Shown here piece after piece: positions 1-57,409 of a stretch of 64,000 nt of DNA. How positions within the stretch are numbered: the stretch's first letter is position 1; each line of letters starts with the position of its first letter. This DNA is from Phymorhynchus buccinoides. Lineage: Eukaryota; Mollusca; Gastropoda; Neogastropoda; Raphitomidae. The position numbers and the translations under genes are program-made. The stretch is from NCBI GenBank assembly GCA_017654935.2, contig CM065697.1, positions 45,864,971 through 45,928,970 of the forward strand. The letters are read 5' to 3'. A model generated the notes under the pieces. The model was not told the DNA's origin, did not search any database, and worked only from the letters and a program-made list of their open reading frames with translations.

Positions 1-350
1 GGTGGATACCGAAAATAGGTGGATCCTTCATAGTAATAGAAAAGGGGATCTTTCATATAAATAGTTCCCCCACACTCTGGATGTTCTGTGCTACTGCTAG
101 CAACTTCCTCTATTCTTATGAAAATAGGTGCTCTCTTTTTAATAGAAAATAGGTGCTCTTGTCCCTGTCTTATAGTAGGTGCTGTCATCTAATACTATAG
201 GTTTTAGAAAATAGGTGTGCCTTATAGACCTTATTTGCCCATTCTCCTGCCTTTTAGAAAATAGGTGCTCCCTTACAAGAAAATAGTCTTCCAAATAATA
301 GTTTTATGCTCTTATAGAGCTCCTCCGAAATCGGGATGTGTAAGGACTAC
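1..350 (+). repeat. Mosaic copy of the dispersed GTGGGGATAC SINE-like family, interrupted by AAAATAGGTG inserts
   Basis: The backbone follows the dispersed SINE-like family seen elsewhere (for example 24826-25165): AGTTCCCCCAC, TTCTGTGCT, AACTTCCTCT, CCCATTCTCCTGCCTTTT, then GAGCTCCTCCGAAATCGG. It is broken every 20-50 bases by short inserts of the type TTATAGAAAATAGGTG. The inserts resemble the end of the TACCGTA-type MITE of this window (GGTGCGCCTTATAG). Confidence 0.6.
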
Positions 351-359
351 GCACATTAA

Positions 360-744
360 CCCTTTCATCGCCAAAGTCGCATTTTAGCACCACAGTGATT
401 TAACACCTTATAGTCACCTTATAGAAAGGCATCAAAAAATTGGGGTCTGTTATCCAAGAAAATAGGTGCGCCTTATAGAAAATAGGTGCCCTTATAGAAA
501 ATAGGTGCGCCTTATTAGGTGCGCCTTATAGAAAATAGGTTTTATACATAGGGAAGTAAGGATAGACCTTATTTTATATGTCATAGAAGAATCCCCAATA
601 CTGCAAATGGATTTTGTTCTCTACACAGGTAAATTTCCAAATAATGTTTTGCTCTGAGCTCCTCCGAAATGGGATGAAACTTTTTTCATCGCCAAAGTCG
701 CATGCACCACAGTGATTTAACACCTATGGCTGGCAGTGAAAGGG
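360..744 (+). mobile_element. piggyBac-type MITE, expanded by GGTGCGCCTTATAG repeats and chimeric
   Basis: The element begins TTAA-CCCTTTCATCGCCA at 356 and ends TGGCAGTGAAAGGG-TTAA at 748. TTAA flanks with CCCTTT termini are typical of piggyBac. The middle holds three to four copies of a ~20-bp GAAAATAGGTGCGCCTTATA unit at about 463-540 and a fragment of the SINE-like family at about 630-675. A second partial left end at 685-720 shows it is a composite of two copies. Confidence 0.6.
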
Positions 745-1424
745 TTAAAAAAAAATCCCCAATAAAAATGGATAAAAAATAAGACAAATTATGCGAGCAT
801 GCAACATTGTCAGTGAGCTGGTTAATGCTCCCGTTTAAGTTCTTTGGGTGTAATTTATGTGTTGTATGCAGAATCATTCGTGTGGCAACTTGATGGAATA
901 CATTAAATTAATTCATTGTCATGTCATTTTTAAAAAAAAATTGTTTATAATTACTATAAGGGCTGTCTCAGCTGTTTGACAAATAGAATCAGACTGAGAG
1001 GAGCGAACCAGATAGAGGTAAAAATGTTATAATATAGATTGCTGTGATTTAGATGTAGATTATAAATCAGGAGACGGATCAGTTATCAAGGAGGAGGGGG
1101 TAAATGTTTGTGCTGGAGCTGACAATAATTTTGAATATTATAAAAGGCACAATGAATAAATGGGAGAATGTTTTTTGAAGGCCTCTCCTGTGAGAGGTAG
1201 CTAATACTATGGGGCATGGAATTACATGTCTCACTCTTTTTCTTTTCTTTCTTTTTTTTGTTGTTGTTGTTTTGTGTGTGTGGGGGGGGGGGGGGGGGAA
1301 GGGGGGGTGGATTCCAGAATCCCTAACAACCACCCCCTCCCTCCTCCTAAATCTGCTTTTAATGATAAACGTAAACATGCGATCAAAATTATATAGAACT
1401 TTTCTTTTCTTTTCTTTTTTTCTG
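745..1424. other. Gene-free AT-rich stretch with a short G-rich microsatellite
   Basis: No exon-like sequence is seen on either strand. TTTTCTTTTC and T/G tracts lie at 1238-1275 and a G run at 1280-1307. Confidence 0.5.
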
Positions 1425-1745
1425 TCCCATCTTCTGGGCCGCACAGTGGCGTTGCTCCCACGCCACTCATTCTGAATCCCAATTCGCAGCCACACCTCTG
1501 CACGTTCAGGTAGCAAAATCTGAGACCAGCAGTCCAAGAGGAGCGAATCTATGTTAGGCCGTTAGGAGGCAACCAACCGAGGAGACACTGCACTGCTGCT
1601 GAGTCACTTCGGTGGAGTTCAGTAGACTCACTGTAGTCTGAGCCTGTTCAGGACACAACCTACTAAGCCCCCTACTGACGACACAATTCTCTTAGTCGCA
1701 GAGCCAGCGTGAGTGAGGTCCTCCTGAGGGCGCCACCATGGAACT
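1425..1745 (+). repeat. Dispersed repeat family 'CTTCTGGGCCG' (copy 1 of 3)
   Basis: The sequence CATCTTCTGGGCCGCACAGT, then CTCATTCTGAATCCCAA, and GAGGAGACACTGCACTGCTG recurs at 7253-7465 and 20362-20720. No terminal inverted repeats were seen, so the class is unknown. Confidence 0.65.
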
Positions 1746-1814
1746 TTTTGTGAAAATGTTCACGCTGGTGCAACCGGTAGTGAACTTTATTATTTTTGTC
1801 TTCAATTTAACACT

Positions 1815-4183
1815 GGGCACCATGTGCACACAACATGGAGCTAGCTAGAGTGCAGGGAACAACAGCAGAAGTCTGGTGGGGATGGAGATGTTCAGCTATG
1901 GGATGTTTAATTTTAAAATCTTTTCTTCTTTTTAATACAGTGCACTGCAGTGATGTCCCGAGGATGGAAATGTGATCCAGGACAAACTGTCCTGAGGCAA
2001 GATAAATCAATAGGACAATGTCCTGGCTCTTGCAGAAATCAATAGGACAATGTCCTGGCTCTTGCAGAAATCAATAGGACAATGTCCTGGCTCTTGCAGA
2101 AATCAATAGGACAAAGCGTGCCAGTGTTAAAAATGTGATGACATTTGTCCTGACAGGGGAGAACACAATAGGGCATTTTCCATTTTAATAGGTCAATGTC
2201 CTATGACCGGGGCCTCCGGGCATCACTGGCACTGCATGTTCAAACCATGGAGTCAGGCAGTGATGGGAATGGAGATCATCTTTGAAGGGCTCAGCTATGA
2301 GATGTTTAGATTTAATCTTTGCTTCTTTTTAAAACAGCGCTACATACAAGGAACAACAGCGGAAGGCTGCAGTAATAATGGAGATCATCTTTGAAGGGCT
2401 CAGCTATGAGACGTTTATATTTAATCTTCTCTTCTTTTTAACATAGTGCATGCAGGGAACAGCAGAAGGCTGCAGTAATAATGGAGATCATCTTTGAAGG
2501 GCTCAGCTATGAGACGTTTATATTTAATCTTCTCTTCTTCTTTTTAACACAGCGCTACATGCAGGGAACAGCGGAAGGCTGCAGTAACAATGGAGATCAT
2601 CTTTGAAGGGCTCAGCTATGAGACGTTTAGATTTAATCTTCTCTTCTTCTTAACACAGCGCTACATGTGCAGGAACTAGAGTGCAGGGAACAATGGCAGA
2701 AGGCTTCGGTAGGACTGGGGATTGAAAGCCTTCGAAGGGCTCAGCTGTGAGATGTTTACATTTGATCTTCGCTTCTTTTTAGCACAGTGCGCTGCATGTT
2801 GACACCGTGGAGTTAGGCGGTGATGGGAATGGAGATCGCCTTTGATTTGAAGGGCTCAACTAGGGGATGCTTACATTCAAAATATTTTTCTTCTTTCTTA
2901 CTCAGGGCGCTTCATGTAAGCATGGAATTATAGTCCAGGACCCACAGCGGAAGGCTGTGGTGGGAATGGAGATTGAAAGCCTTTGAAGAGCTCAGCTATT
3001 TGCCCGTAAATTTAATCTTTTTAAAACAATTTTCACTTTTAACGCAGTGTTACACGAACGCATCATGGAGCTAGAGTCCCCCGTGGGGATACCGGGATCT
3101 TTTGTATAAACAGTTCCCCCACCTTCTGGAAATTATGTGCTTGTAATTTCCTCTAATCTGTCACTCTCTTTGACTCTGCCTTTTCATTTTGCTTACTGTC
3201 ATCTACTGTCTTTCTGCCTTACCGGTCCATTCTCCTGCCTTTTTTCACGAAGCAATTTCAAAAACATTTCCTCCAGCCGAAGTCGGACTTGCTGGGCCTA
3301 ACTATTTCTTAGTTAGGCGCATAATGGCAGCATGACGCATCTGCGCTCATAATCGACAGGAAACTGTCTGAGCGATCGAAGAAGAATGGAGCTAGAGTGC
3401 ATGGAACAACAGCAGAAGGCTGCAGTAAGAATGGAGATCTCCTTTGAAGGGCTCAGCTGTGAACCTTTAGATTTAATCAGTTTTTTCTTTCTAACACAGT
3501 GAGCTGCATGTAAGCATCATAATGGAGCTAGAGTCCAGGGACCCACAGGCTGTGCTGAGGATGGAGATCTCCTTTGAAGGGCTCAGCTGTGAACCTTTAG
3601 ATTTAATCAGTCTTTTCTTTCTAACACAGTGAGCTGCATGTAAGCATCATAATGGAGCTAGAGTCCAGAGACCCACAGGCTGTGCTGAGGATGGAGATCT
3701 CCTTTGAAGGGCTCAGCTGTGAACCTTTAGATTCAACCAGTCTTTTCTTTCTAACACAGTGAGCTGCATGTAAGTATCATGGAGCTAGAGTCCAGGGACC
3801 CACAGTGGGAGGCTGTGCTGGGGATGAATATCTCCTTCGAAGGGCTCAGCTGTGAACCTTTAGATTCAACCAGTCTTTTCTTTCTAACACAGTGAGCTGC
3901 ATGTAAGCATCATAATGGAGCTAGAGTCCAGGGACCCACAGTGGGAGGCTGTGCTGGGGATGAATATCTCCTTCGAAGGGCTCAGCTGTGAACCTTTAGA
4001 TTCAACCAGTCTTTTCTTTCTAACACAGTGAGCTGCATGTAAGCATCATAATGGAGCTAGAGTCCAGGGACCCACAGTGGGAGGCTGTGCTGGGGATGAA
4101 TATCTCCTTCGAAGGGCTCAGCTGTGAACCTTTAGATTCAACCAGTCTTTTCTTTCTAACACAGTGAGCTGCATGTAAGTATC
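1815..4183 (+). repeat. Tandem array of truncated copies of ABCG exon 1 and its 5' flank
   Basis: About 14 imperfect tandem copies (units about 105-136 bp) of the sequence around the start of the ABCG gene. Each copy carries variants of CATGGAGCTAGAGTCCAGGG, then GGAGATCTCCTTTGAAGGGC TCAG, then a pyrimidine tract ending TTTCTAACACAG. The copies nearest the gene (from about 3431) are nearly identical with a 130-136 bp period; those further upstream are more divergent. The array stops where the true exon 1 diverges after GGGCTCAG. A SINE-like insertion splits it at about 3078-3392, and a 32-bp tandem repeat (AATAGGACAATGTCCTGGCT) lies at 2007-2115. Confidence 0.85.
3078..3392 (+). repeat. SINE-like element, type A, inside the exon-1 array
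   Basis: It starts CCCCCGTGGGGATACCGG and ends TGTCTGAGCGATCGAAGAAG. It contains GCCGAAGTCGGACTTGCTGG and TAGTTAGGCGCATAATGGCA. It interrupts the exon-1 copies and so is younger than the local duplications. Confidence 0.8.
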
Positions 4184-49492
<45,309 letters not shown>

Positions 49493-49544
49493 CGGATGAT
49501 GTCATAACGTGATGATGTGGTAATAGAGGTACAGAGGTAACACC

Positions 49545-49921
49545 TTCCCCTGGTATACACATGGGTGCAACTCCACAAAATGAAAAAAAATGAAAGGCAG
49601 GGGTCCAGGGACCCATGGCCCCAGCAGGGTACAGGGGCAGAGCACGGTTGGACGATTCAGGGGGGCAACTTAAGAGAGGGATAACGAGACAGACAGTTAA
49701 AATGATAGACAGAGACAGTTTGAGTTTGATAAGCCTTGTACATTTTTTACATTGCCTTTGTAAACTTCTAAGATAAAAACAAACTAAGTTCAAAATGCCC
49801 CAAATCGATTGTGATCTTTTTTGTGTGTGTGGATGAATTTAAAAAACCCACTGAAGTTCAGTTTCTGGTAAAATTATAAATACTGAAATCAGTGTAAAAA
49901 TGAAAGAGTAGCACCCATGTA
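49545..49921 (+). repeat. Presumed ABCG 3' UTR, duplicated at 53451-53812
   Basis: Shared blocks include AAAGGCAGGGGTCCAGGGAC, CAGCAGGGTACAGGGGCAGA and ACTGAAATCAGTGTAAAAAT. The distance between copies is about 3.9 kb and the orientation is the same. Confidence 0.8.
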
Positions 49922-49924
49922 TAC

Positions 49925-49930
49925 AATAAA
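49925..49930 (+). promoter_or_regulatory. Possible poly(A) signal of the ABCG gene
   Basis: First AATAAA after the stop codon (433 bases). It lies at the start of a SINE copy, so it may not be the native signal. Confidence 0.3.
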
Positions 49931-50215
49931 CTCGAGTTTGAACTTGGGCACAGGGGATTTTTCATCTCACTCACTCTGCACTAGGCCTTATGGTCTGAAC
50001 GTGAAGTGTTTCGGATGAGACGATAAACCGAGGTCCGGTGTGCCCATGGACTTAGCACACGTTAAGCCCAATGGCAAAAAAAAAAAAATGTCATTTAGTC
50101 AAAATGTATTCCCCCCTTCCTTCCTCATCAGTCACACAAAAACGCATGGGAAAAAAAAGGGTGGCGCACCTCTGGCTGTGACGCGCTCTTCAGGTGGGGG
50201 CAACCCGAACTTCAG
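49930..50215 (+). repeat. tRNA-like SINE
   Basis: AACTCGAGTTTGAACTTGGG, TTTCGGATGAGACGATAAAC and CTTAGCACACGTTAAGCCCA match 9140-9480. Confidence 0.75.
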
Positions 50216-50509
50216 AGACTATAAAGTATGAAATACCAAATAATGTTCTATATCGCAAAAGCCTGGAAGGCTACTGTTTGTTCCAGAACAAACAGGAACC
50301 TCCTTTATTGGGTTCTGCAACGAACACCTTTTGCAAGAGTGAATGCCCTTGGTGGGTGGGGGAATATGGTTCAGTACTGACCAAACAGGCGGATCTCTCG
50401 CCAATAACCCTATTTGATGCCACTAAATGGCTGCCTTTCGCAAGAGTGAATTCCCTTGTCAGTACTGACCAGCAAGGGCATCACTCTCACTGTCAAGGGC
50501 GTTAATACC

Positions 50510-50818
50510 CTAGTTGCAGAGGCCTATAAGACCTTAAAAAAAATCAGGTCTTAAGTGGGAGGGAGTTGTAATCGGCAGGTAATTTTAATTCTTACAAAGA
50601 AGGGCAATGTCTCAGAGAAGTAGTTCTTTAGTGGGAGGGAGTTGTAATAGGGAGGTAATTTGAATACTTACAAAGAAAGGCAATGTCTCAGAGAGAAGTA
50701 GGTCTTTAGTGGGAGGGAGTTGTTATAGGGAGGTAATTTGAATACTTACAAAGAAGGGCAATGTCTCAGAGAAGTAGGTCTTTAGTGGGAGGGAGGCTTA
50801 TGAGGGAGGTTCCATTGC
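50510..50818 (+). mobile_element. Degenerate CAGTGGAACC MITE with an internal 80-bp repeat
   Basis: Three copies of ACTTACAAAGAAGGGCAATG TCTCAGAGAAGTAG lie inside. The right end reads GGGAGGTTCCATTGCA. Confidence 0.65.
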
Positions 50819-50889
50819 ATCTCCAAAGCATTTTCTTGTATTTTGTCTAGCAAGTCTTGTATATTTTATAGTAAAACATCAAAATGATA

Positions 50890-51070
50890 CCATATTTTTT
50901 TCAGACTATTATTAAGGTGCACCTTATTATAATCTGCGGGTCCCCCTCCAATTTTACAGGAAGTTCAGTTTTTGTTATTCTACTGTCTTAATATATTATT
51001 TACCGTATTGTTCGGATTATAAGGCGATACTTTTTTCCCCCCCAGACTGAGATCCCTGCGCTTTATGACT
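50890..51070. repeat. TACCGTA-type MITE ends
   Basis: ATACCATATTTTTTTCAGAC at 50888 and TACCGTATTGTTCGGATTAT AAGGCGAT at 51001. The second runs into the minisatellite. Confidence 0.6.
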
Positions 51071-51124
51071 AATGATATAGTAAGAAAATATAATAACAAC
51101 ATCTGAATTTTGTGTAATGTTTTC

Positions 51125-51935
51125 CCTGTAACCGCTGCAGCAACAACGATGACGACCAACAATGATGATCATCAATGACCAACGATGATGACCAACAATG
51201 ATGATCATCAATGATGACCAACAGCGATGACCAACAATGATGACCAACGATGATGACCAACAACGATGATCATCAATGACCAACAACGATGACCAACAAT
51301 GATGACCAACAGCGATGACCAACAACAATGACCAACAATGATGACCAACAACGATGACCAACGATGACCAACAACGATGACCAACAATGACGACCAACAA
51401 CGATGACCAACGATGATGACCAACAATGATGACCATCAATGATGACCAACAACGATGACCAACAACGATGACCAACAACGATGACCAACAACAATGACCA
51501 ACAACGATGACCAACAATGATGACCAACAACAATGACCAACAACAATGACCAACAATGACGACCAACAACGACGACCAACAATGACCAACAACGATGACC
51601 AACAATGATGACCAACAACAATGACCAACAACAATGACCAACAACGATGACCAACAACGATGACCAACAACAATGACCAACAATGACGACCAACAACGAC
51701 GACCAACAATGACCAACAACGACGACCAACAATGATGACCAACAATGACGACCAACAACGACGACCAACAATGATGACCAACAATGACCAACAACGATGA
51801 CCAACAACGACGACCAACAACGATGACCAACAACGATGACCAACAATGACGACCAACAACGACGACCAACAACGACGACCAACAGCGATGACCAACAACG
51901 ATGACCAACAATGACGACTAACGATGACCAGCAGA
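51125..51935 (+). repeat. GATGACCAACAAC minisatellite, about 60 units
   Basis: 12- and 15-bp units of GACCAACAACGAT / GACCAACAATGAT, mostly multiples of three. All three - strand frames are therefore open and encode LLVIVVGHRCWSS-type repeats. This is a by-product of the repeat, not evidence for a gene. Confidence 0.95.
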
Positions 51936-53445
51936 CGGACAGGCTACAAGTGGCAAGATGGCCACCTGTACCTGCTTAGATTAGCAAAGGTTAAAAAAAA
52001 CACCCACAAGATTGGTTGGGATTTGGGAAGATGCTGTTTTGCTTGCTTGTAAAACTTGATAATCTTATGATATTGATGACAATTCTGGGTTTTTTGTTTA
52101 ATCTTAAATTAGCAAAACAAAGCTGTGTTTATGAAGCCAAGATGGCCGCTTGTGAATGTTTGGATGTGAAAAACATTTTTGACCAGAATTATATTGATGA
52201 TTCCGTTTTTTGATGCTCAAAAGGAGAAATGGCAAGTACATTGCCACATGGACATTGGTAATGATTATTGATTTGTGTTGGCGCATTTTCATCGGACAGA
52301 GAGAGATGGTTTCTTCTTTCTTTCCTGTAAAGCAACTACAGTCACTTCTGACTATTCTGTCGCTGTAACCTTAGGGGAATCTACGGAAATGCGCACTGGT
52401 TTTACAACAGTACCATTTTTGGCTATGGGTCTTGCCAACTAACCTACCTAAACTAATCCAGGCACTATGCCCAATGTAGAGAGAGAGAGAGAGAGAGAGA
52501 ATATTTACACTGGATAAAGTATTGGCCTAATTTGACCTTTTTTATGGTTAGCCGTTTCTATGCAAACTTTGCCTGAGAGAGAGAGAGAGAGAGAGGACTA
52601 CTTCACAATAGTAGTTGGTAGTTTTTTTCATACTTTGCTATGCAGAGGGTATTTCCAACAATTTATTTAAATCTACACAAGGGAGAAAGGCATTTATCAT
52701 TTATTTCAGGTAAAAAGGATAAGTATGAAGCATATAAAAAAAAACACCCCGTAATTTTCGGACTATAAGGCGATATTTTTTCAAATTATACACAGCAGCG
52801 CTTAATGATCCGGAAAAAAAGTTATTACATTCTGCCTTTGACAAAGAGATATTACAAATGTATATAAAATGCCTTCTTTGTATCCACATACAGCAGCTGG
52901 TTTTAGGGTTTGACCTTTTTTTTGTCTGGATATTCTACTTTTTGTTGTTGTTGAGGAAATGGGCTAAATCCAATCAAAAAAATGTGCATTTATTCATGTA
53001 CAGGAATGGTTTCATTCTGAGGTAACCAGAGCACAAGGTTTAATAATTGCTGAAATGAATTATTTGTCATTGTTTTATACTTGATCTAACGCCATGTATC
53101 CTTTAATTTATTATATACAAGAATCATTCTAACGTGTTCTGAGATTAACTGCTGAAATGTACATTATTTTCCCCAATTTGTTTTGTGTGTGCATGTTTAT
53201 ATTTAATCTGATGGCAATAAATTCGTTTGCCATACAGGGATTAATTGGCTTCAACCATTTTCAAAGATGCTGTGATTGTTCAATGCTTTGTAGTTGTGCT
53301 TGGTACAGTACTAATACTATGAAGCTTTTATATTCGAGACCTAAAAATAAAACTTTGTTCCTTTGAAATTTTCATTCATTTAAAATTCAACGATTTATTG
53401 GATACACTTACATCAAAGCTTAACCCCTGCAATACTCCACTGCCT
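51936..53445. other. Intergenic, unassigned
   Basis: Short (GA)n tracts at 52480-52501 and 52575-52594. A MITE fragment (GTAATTTTCGGACTATAAGG) lies at 52750. No exon was recognised on either strand. Confidence 0.45.
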
Positions 53446-53450
53446 TAGAC

Positions 53451-53812
53451 AAACACAGGGGTGCAATTCCCCCAAATGGAAAAAACCCTGAAAGGCAGGG
53501 GTCCAGGGACCCATGGCCCCAGCAGGGTACAGGGGCAGAGCCTCGTTGGAGGATTCAGGGGGGGCAAGTTAAGAGAGACGAGAGAGATAACGAGATAGTT
53601 AAATTGATAAACAGAGACAGTTTGAGTCTGATAAGTCTGGTAAAATTATTACATTGCCGTTGTAAACTTCCAAGATAGAACAACCAAGTTCAAAATGACC
53701 CAAATTGTTTGTGGTCATTTTTGTTGTTGATTTTTAAAAAGAAATAGTTTCTGGTAAAATTAAAAATACTGAAATCAGTGTAAAAATGAAAGAGTAGAAC
53801 CCATGCACCACC
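53451..53812 (+). repeat. Second copy of the presumed ABCG 3' UTR
   Basis: Homologous to 49545-49921 along its length. It is followed within 20 bases by AAAAAAATAAAAATAAAAAT, an A-rich tail. Confidence 0.8.
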
Positions 53813-53831
53813 ATGACTGGCCTGGGGCTGC

Positions 53832-54152
53832 CTAGAAAAAAATAAAAATAAAAATAAGAAGCGCAACAAAACTGAACACAATCAATGATTCAGTTTTGAC
53901 ATTACCGGTTGATCCAAGTTTATTTCTCGCTTCGAAATCGTGGTTACTTGCATTTTTATCGGAATCATTAGTCTCTTCATTACTATCATTATTAATGAAC
54001 CACATAATTGCCTTGACGACACAATCGAATGGTATGGATTTCGCCTCGACATCATGATCTTCCATGTATTTGCATGTGATAGTTGAACAGTTTCTGAATT
54101 GCCGGATGTTACCCTTATTTTGTGCATGCTTTAAAAATAAAAAAATGATCAT
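53832..54152 (-). CDS. Weak hypothetical ORF, 106 residues, hydrophobic C-terminus
   Basis: The - strand encodes a polar middle (DSNEETNDSDKNASNHDFEA) and a hydrophobic tail VFSFVALLIFIFIFF. An acceptor-like TTTTTATTTTTAAAG lies just inside the 5' end, so it might be an exon. The tail partly comes from reading an A-rich tract in reverse. No family was recognised and it may be chance. Confidence 0.15.
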   Translation of the reverse strand: MIIFLFLKHAQNKGNIRQFRNCSTITCKYMEDHDVEAKSIPFDCVVKAIMWFINNDSNEETNDSDKNASNHDFEARNKLGSTGNVKTESLIVFSFVALLIFIFIFF

Positions 54153-54224
54153 TACATTCCATTTAATTTTTTAAATGTAGCATTGATAGGTTTTTTTTCT
54201 AATAACATCAAACACGGAACATGT

Positions 54225-54612
54225 CAAGATGTGCCACCCCCCCTACCCCCCCCCTACATTTCTCGGTTAATTCTATTTTTCCGTTTTTGCCTTTCTTATC
54301 AAACATGTATTTTATGAACATTTTCAGCTAATTATCTTTGTTCAATAATTAATTGCAGTCATGAGGCCATTATCTAATAGGACCCCCCCCCCCCCCCCCC
54401 CTATGTACTGCAGTACACCGCAGCATTTGTCACAGTCGTGGTTCATTGCATTTTCCCGTCTTATAGGGGGGGGGGGGGGGGGGGTGTAGGGTTATTATTC
54501 CAAAAAAATAATTAGCTGAAAAGGTTAATAAAATAGCTTTGTTTGGTAAGAAAGGCAAAAATGGAATTAACCAACAAATGCAGGGGGGGGGGGCACATCT
54601 TTACCTTTACCA
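54225..54612. mobile_element. Fold-back element, copy 2
   Basis: Left arm GTCAAGATGTGCCACCCCCC and TTTTTGCCTTTCTTATCAAA; right arm TTTGGTAAGAAAGGCAAAAA to GGGGGGGCACATCTTTACC. It matches 36322-36725, with C and G runs near the centre. Confidence 0.8.
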
Positions 54613-54654
54613 AAAAAGCATACCACTTCATCACAGGCCCGTGCTCAGAATTGA

Positions 54655-54958
54655 CTACCCCTGTGGGGATACCGGGGGGCTTTTGTATAAAGTTCCCCCA
54701 CCTTCTGGAAGTTCTGTGCTTGTAACTTCCTCTAACCTGTAACCCTCTTTGACTCTGCCTTTTCCCTTTGCTTACTGTCATCTACTCTTTCTGCCTTACT
54801 GGTCCATTCTTCTGCCTTTTTTTCAAGAAACACTTTCAAAAAGATTTCCTTAACCGAACTCGGACTTGCTGGGCCTATTTCTTAGGTGCATAACGGCAGC
54901 ATGACTCATCTGTGCTCATAATTGACAGGAAACTGATCGATCAAAGAATTGACTTTTC
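54655..54958 (+). repeat. SINE-like element, type A
   Basis: It runs from ACCCCTGTGGGGATACCGGG to GGAAACTGATCGATCAAAG. Confidence 0.8.
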
Positions 54959-56584
54959 TACAAATTGGAACAATTCCTATATTTTATATTTCACTGCCTG
55001 CCCCATGTCTACTACAGTTTGTGTGATGGATGTCGCTGATGATGTCATAACTTCCGATGTCATAGCCCTGGAATGATGGTTCTTGGTTTAGACAAGCCAG
55101 GAAATACCTACCTCTAGACCTTTTTCTCAGATCGAGTCCAACAGGTCTCTTTTAAATTTTATTATATAAAAATCAATAATTTCTCTGCCAGTGAGGGGGT
55201 TAACCAGTGTTTTCTGTTTCTTCTTGACATTTTTGTAATGTTTTCTTCTTCCTTGGTATTTCTTTCAAAATGATTGTAAAGCGCTCTGGGGATGATTTTT
55301 TTTCCATTGAACGCTATATAAGCTTTATTTATTATGGTTATATGAAGAACGTGTGGTTGTGAGTGATTTTTCTAATCCATATTTACTCGAGTTTATACTC
55401 AGCATTCCTGTACATTTTACACCGCAGTTATGGAATACTCTTGACATTAATATTTTTTGTTTTGTTTTTGGTTGCTGATAGAAAATTCCTACGCTAAAGA
55501 CTGTGATGGTATTTCCTGGTGTAATAAAACGAAATAACACAATTAGAATTGTTTTTATGAATTCTGTTCGGGGGGAAAATGCGTGCGCGTGCATGTTCTA
55601 GTCTTCTCATCGACAGGCCTACATGTCTAAATATGTAAAATTTGAAACAATTTACACACAAAATGATACATTCGTGTAAATCTTAATCCATGTGTAAACA
55701 AAAACATCTACCAATTAGCCCGTTTAATACAAATGAACTGATCATGATCAAAGTTGAAACAATTTACACAAATGTGACAGAGTATGGGAAAACCCGGCTA
55801 AAGTCGCTGAGAGACATTCTTAGCAATGCACAAAAACAGGTAGCTTAGTTATACTTGATTCTGTGTATTTTGTCAACTTTAAAAAATAATAGAAAAAAAG
55901 TATGCCAGATAGATCAATTGTTTTGCTTTTCAGTCTGTAGAATTTAAACTTTCAGATTATATAAAAACATCAAAAGTGATAATTTCAGACTTTAGCCTGG
56001 TTTTCCTCTGTCACAAATTTGTGTAAATCTTAATCCATGTGTAAACAAAAACATCTACCAATTAGCCCATTCGAACAAATGAACTGATCATGATGAAAAG
56101 TTAACAGGTTGCTATATACTCTAGTTCCAAGGAAGATGTCCTAGTTTCAGTTCACTTGAAACATTAATATAACAGCAGCAACAAACTTAGTTTTCTTTAA
56201 AAACAATTATTTTCAGAATTAGTTGAGACAAAATAAAAAAAGTAGTTTGGGTTAACAGTTTAGAAACATTATCCTCCATATAATTTTTCCTCAGTCGTCT
56301 GTTGGGTTTGTTGGGAAAAAAGGGTTTGCTTTGACAGTTTTTTGCCTACTTTTATGAACCTATCTGACTGTTAAGTTTAAAATTCCAACAATTCTTTTTT
56401 AGAAATAGTTACAAAAAGAAGTTTGAGTCAATATCTTATGAATATTATCCTCTATATCATCACGGTGCATGAGAAAAACGGACATAAGTCACCCAAAATG
56501 TTTTTGAACAAAAATTTACAATAGTCCAACAACCCCCAAAATATATTTTTTTTATGTAGGGCATATTTAAGTCTATTTTTATGT
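54959..56584. other. Intergenic, with LINE-end-like and direct repeats
   Basis: GTAAAGCGCTCTGGGGATGA to ATATAAGCTTTATTTATTAT at 55275-55335 (cf. 38308). A direct repeat of about 85 bp, GTGTAAATCTTAATCCATGT with ACATCTACCAATTAGCCC, lies at 55672-55755 and 56022-56100. No gene was seen. Confidence 0.5.
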
Positions 56585-56585
56585 A

Positions 56586-57307
56586 CAGGGAAACCCATTT
56601 AGTACGAGTACGGTTTAAACGAGAGCCCGTGTTCAACGAGTTGTTTCAAAATTCCCGACCACAAGCCTTCTTTTTCCTTGTTAAATAAGTCTGCATACAA
56701 CGAGCAACTTGCATATAACGTACAATTTATTGACTCCCAAAGTCAAGCTTTTATGCAAAAACTACAGTTAGAACGAGAACGCACTTACAACCACACCATC
56801 CCAAAGTCAAGCTTTCTTGCACAACTACCTGGCTAGAACGAGAACACACTGACAACAGCATCGCCATCTTGACTGACCCCTCGATATGCAAGCGGCATTC
56901 TGATTGGCCGATATAACAACTTGGGTGCCTGCAGCGCAAGCAGACGACACTGGACTCACTCTTTGCGCACTGATCTTGTGACTTCCGGTAAATTTTAACT
57001 TTCTCTTAAAGCGCGTGTGTGGATTTTATGTTTTTGATGTTATCGTGTGTTAAAAAAATGTTTTAAAGTGTTTGTAATCGGCATTAAAAACCCTACGGAT
57101 ACAGGGCTTACAACCATGCTTTGTTGGGTGTGTTGTTTCCGTTTTTCTGTCTTTTTCACACTTTACCAGCACGCACATCACAGTAGATGTGAGGAGCCAT
57201 TGATAGGGTCGTCAGGGTTGCCAAAATCGATAAAATGGTTTGAACGAGCAATACTTACGAGTAAATTGGCACTCTCCCCTGGAATTCGTACTAAATGGGT
57301 TTCACTG
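56586..57307 (+). mobile_element. pogo/Tigger-type element, 722 bp, non-autonomous
   Basis: TIRs CAGGGAAACCCATTTAGTAC and (reverse) CAGTGAAACCCATTTAGTAC with TA on both flanks (56584-56585, 57308-57309). An internal duplication, CCAAAGTCAAGCTTT, lies at 56737 and 56801. There is no transposase frame. Confidence 0.87.
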
Positions 57308-57409
57308 TATTCTACCAGTATCACAAGACAATTTTTAATGATTCTTTGGTGGTTGTTTGTTAAAATCAAGTCAATAGAAACAGGTAAAATTGTGTCTGCT
57401 ATCTTGCCC

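Noticed and set aside
51017..51911. Long - strand frames encoding LLVIVVGHRCWSS repeats, up to 293 residues
   Set aside because: The unit length is a multiple of three, so all frames stay open. There is no signal of a gene outside the minisatellite, and three frames are equally open.
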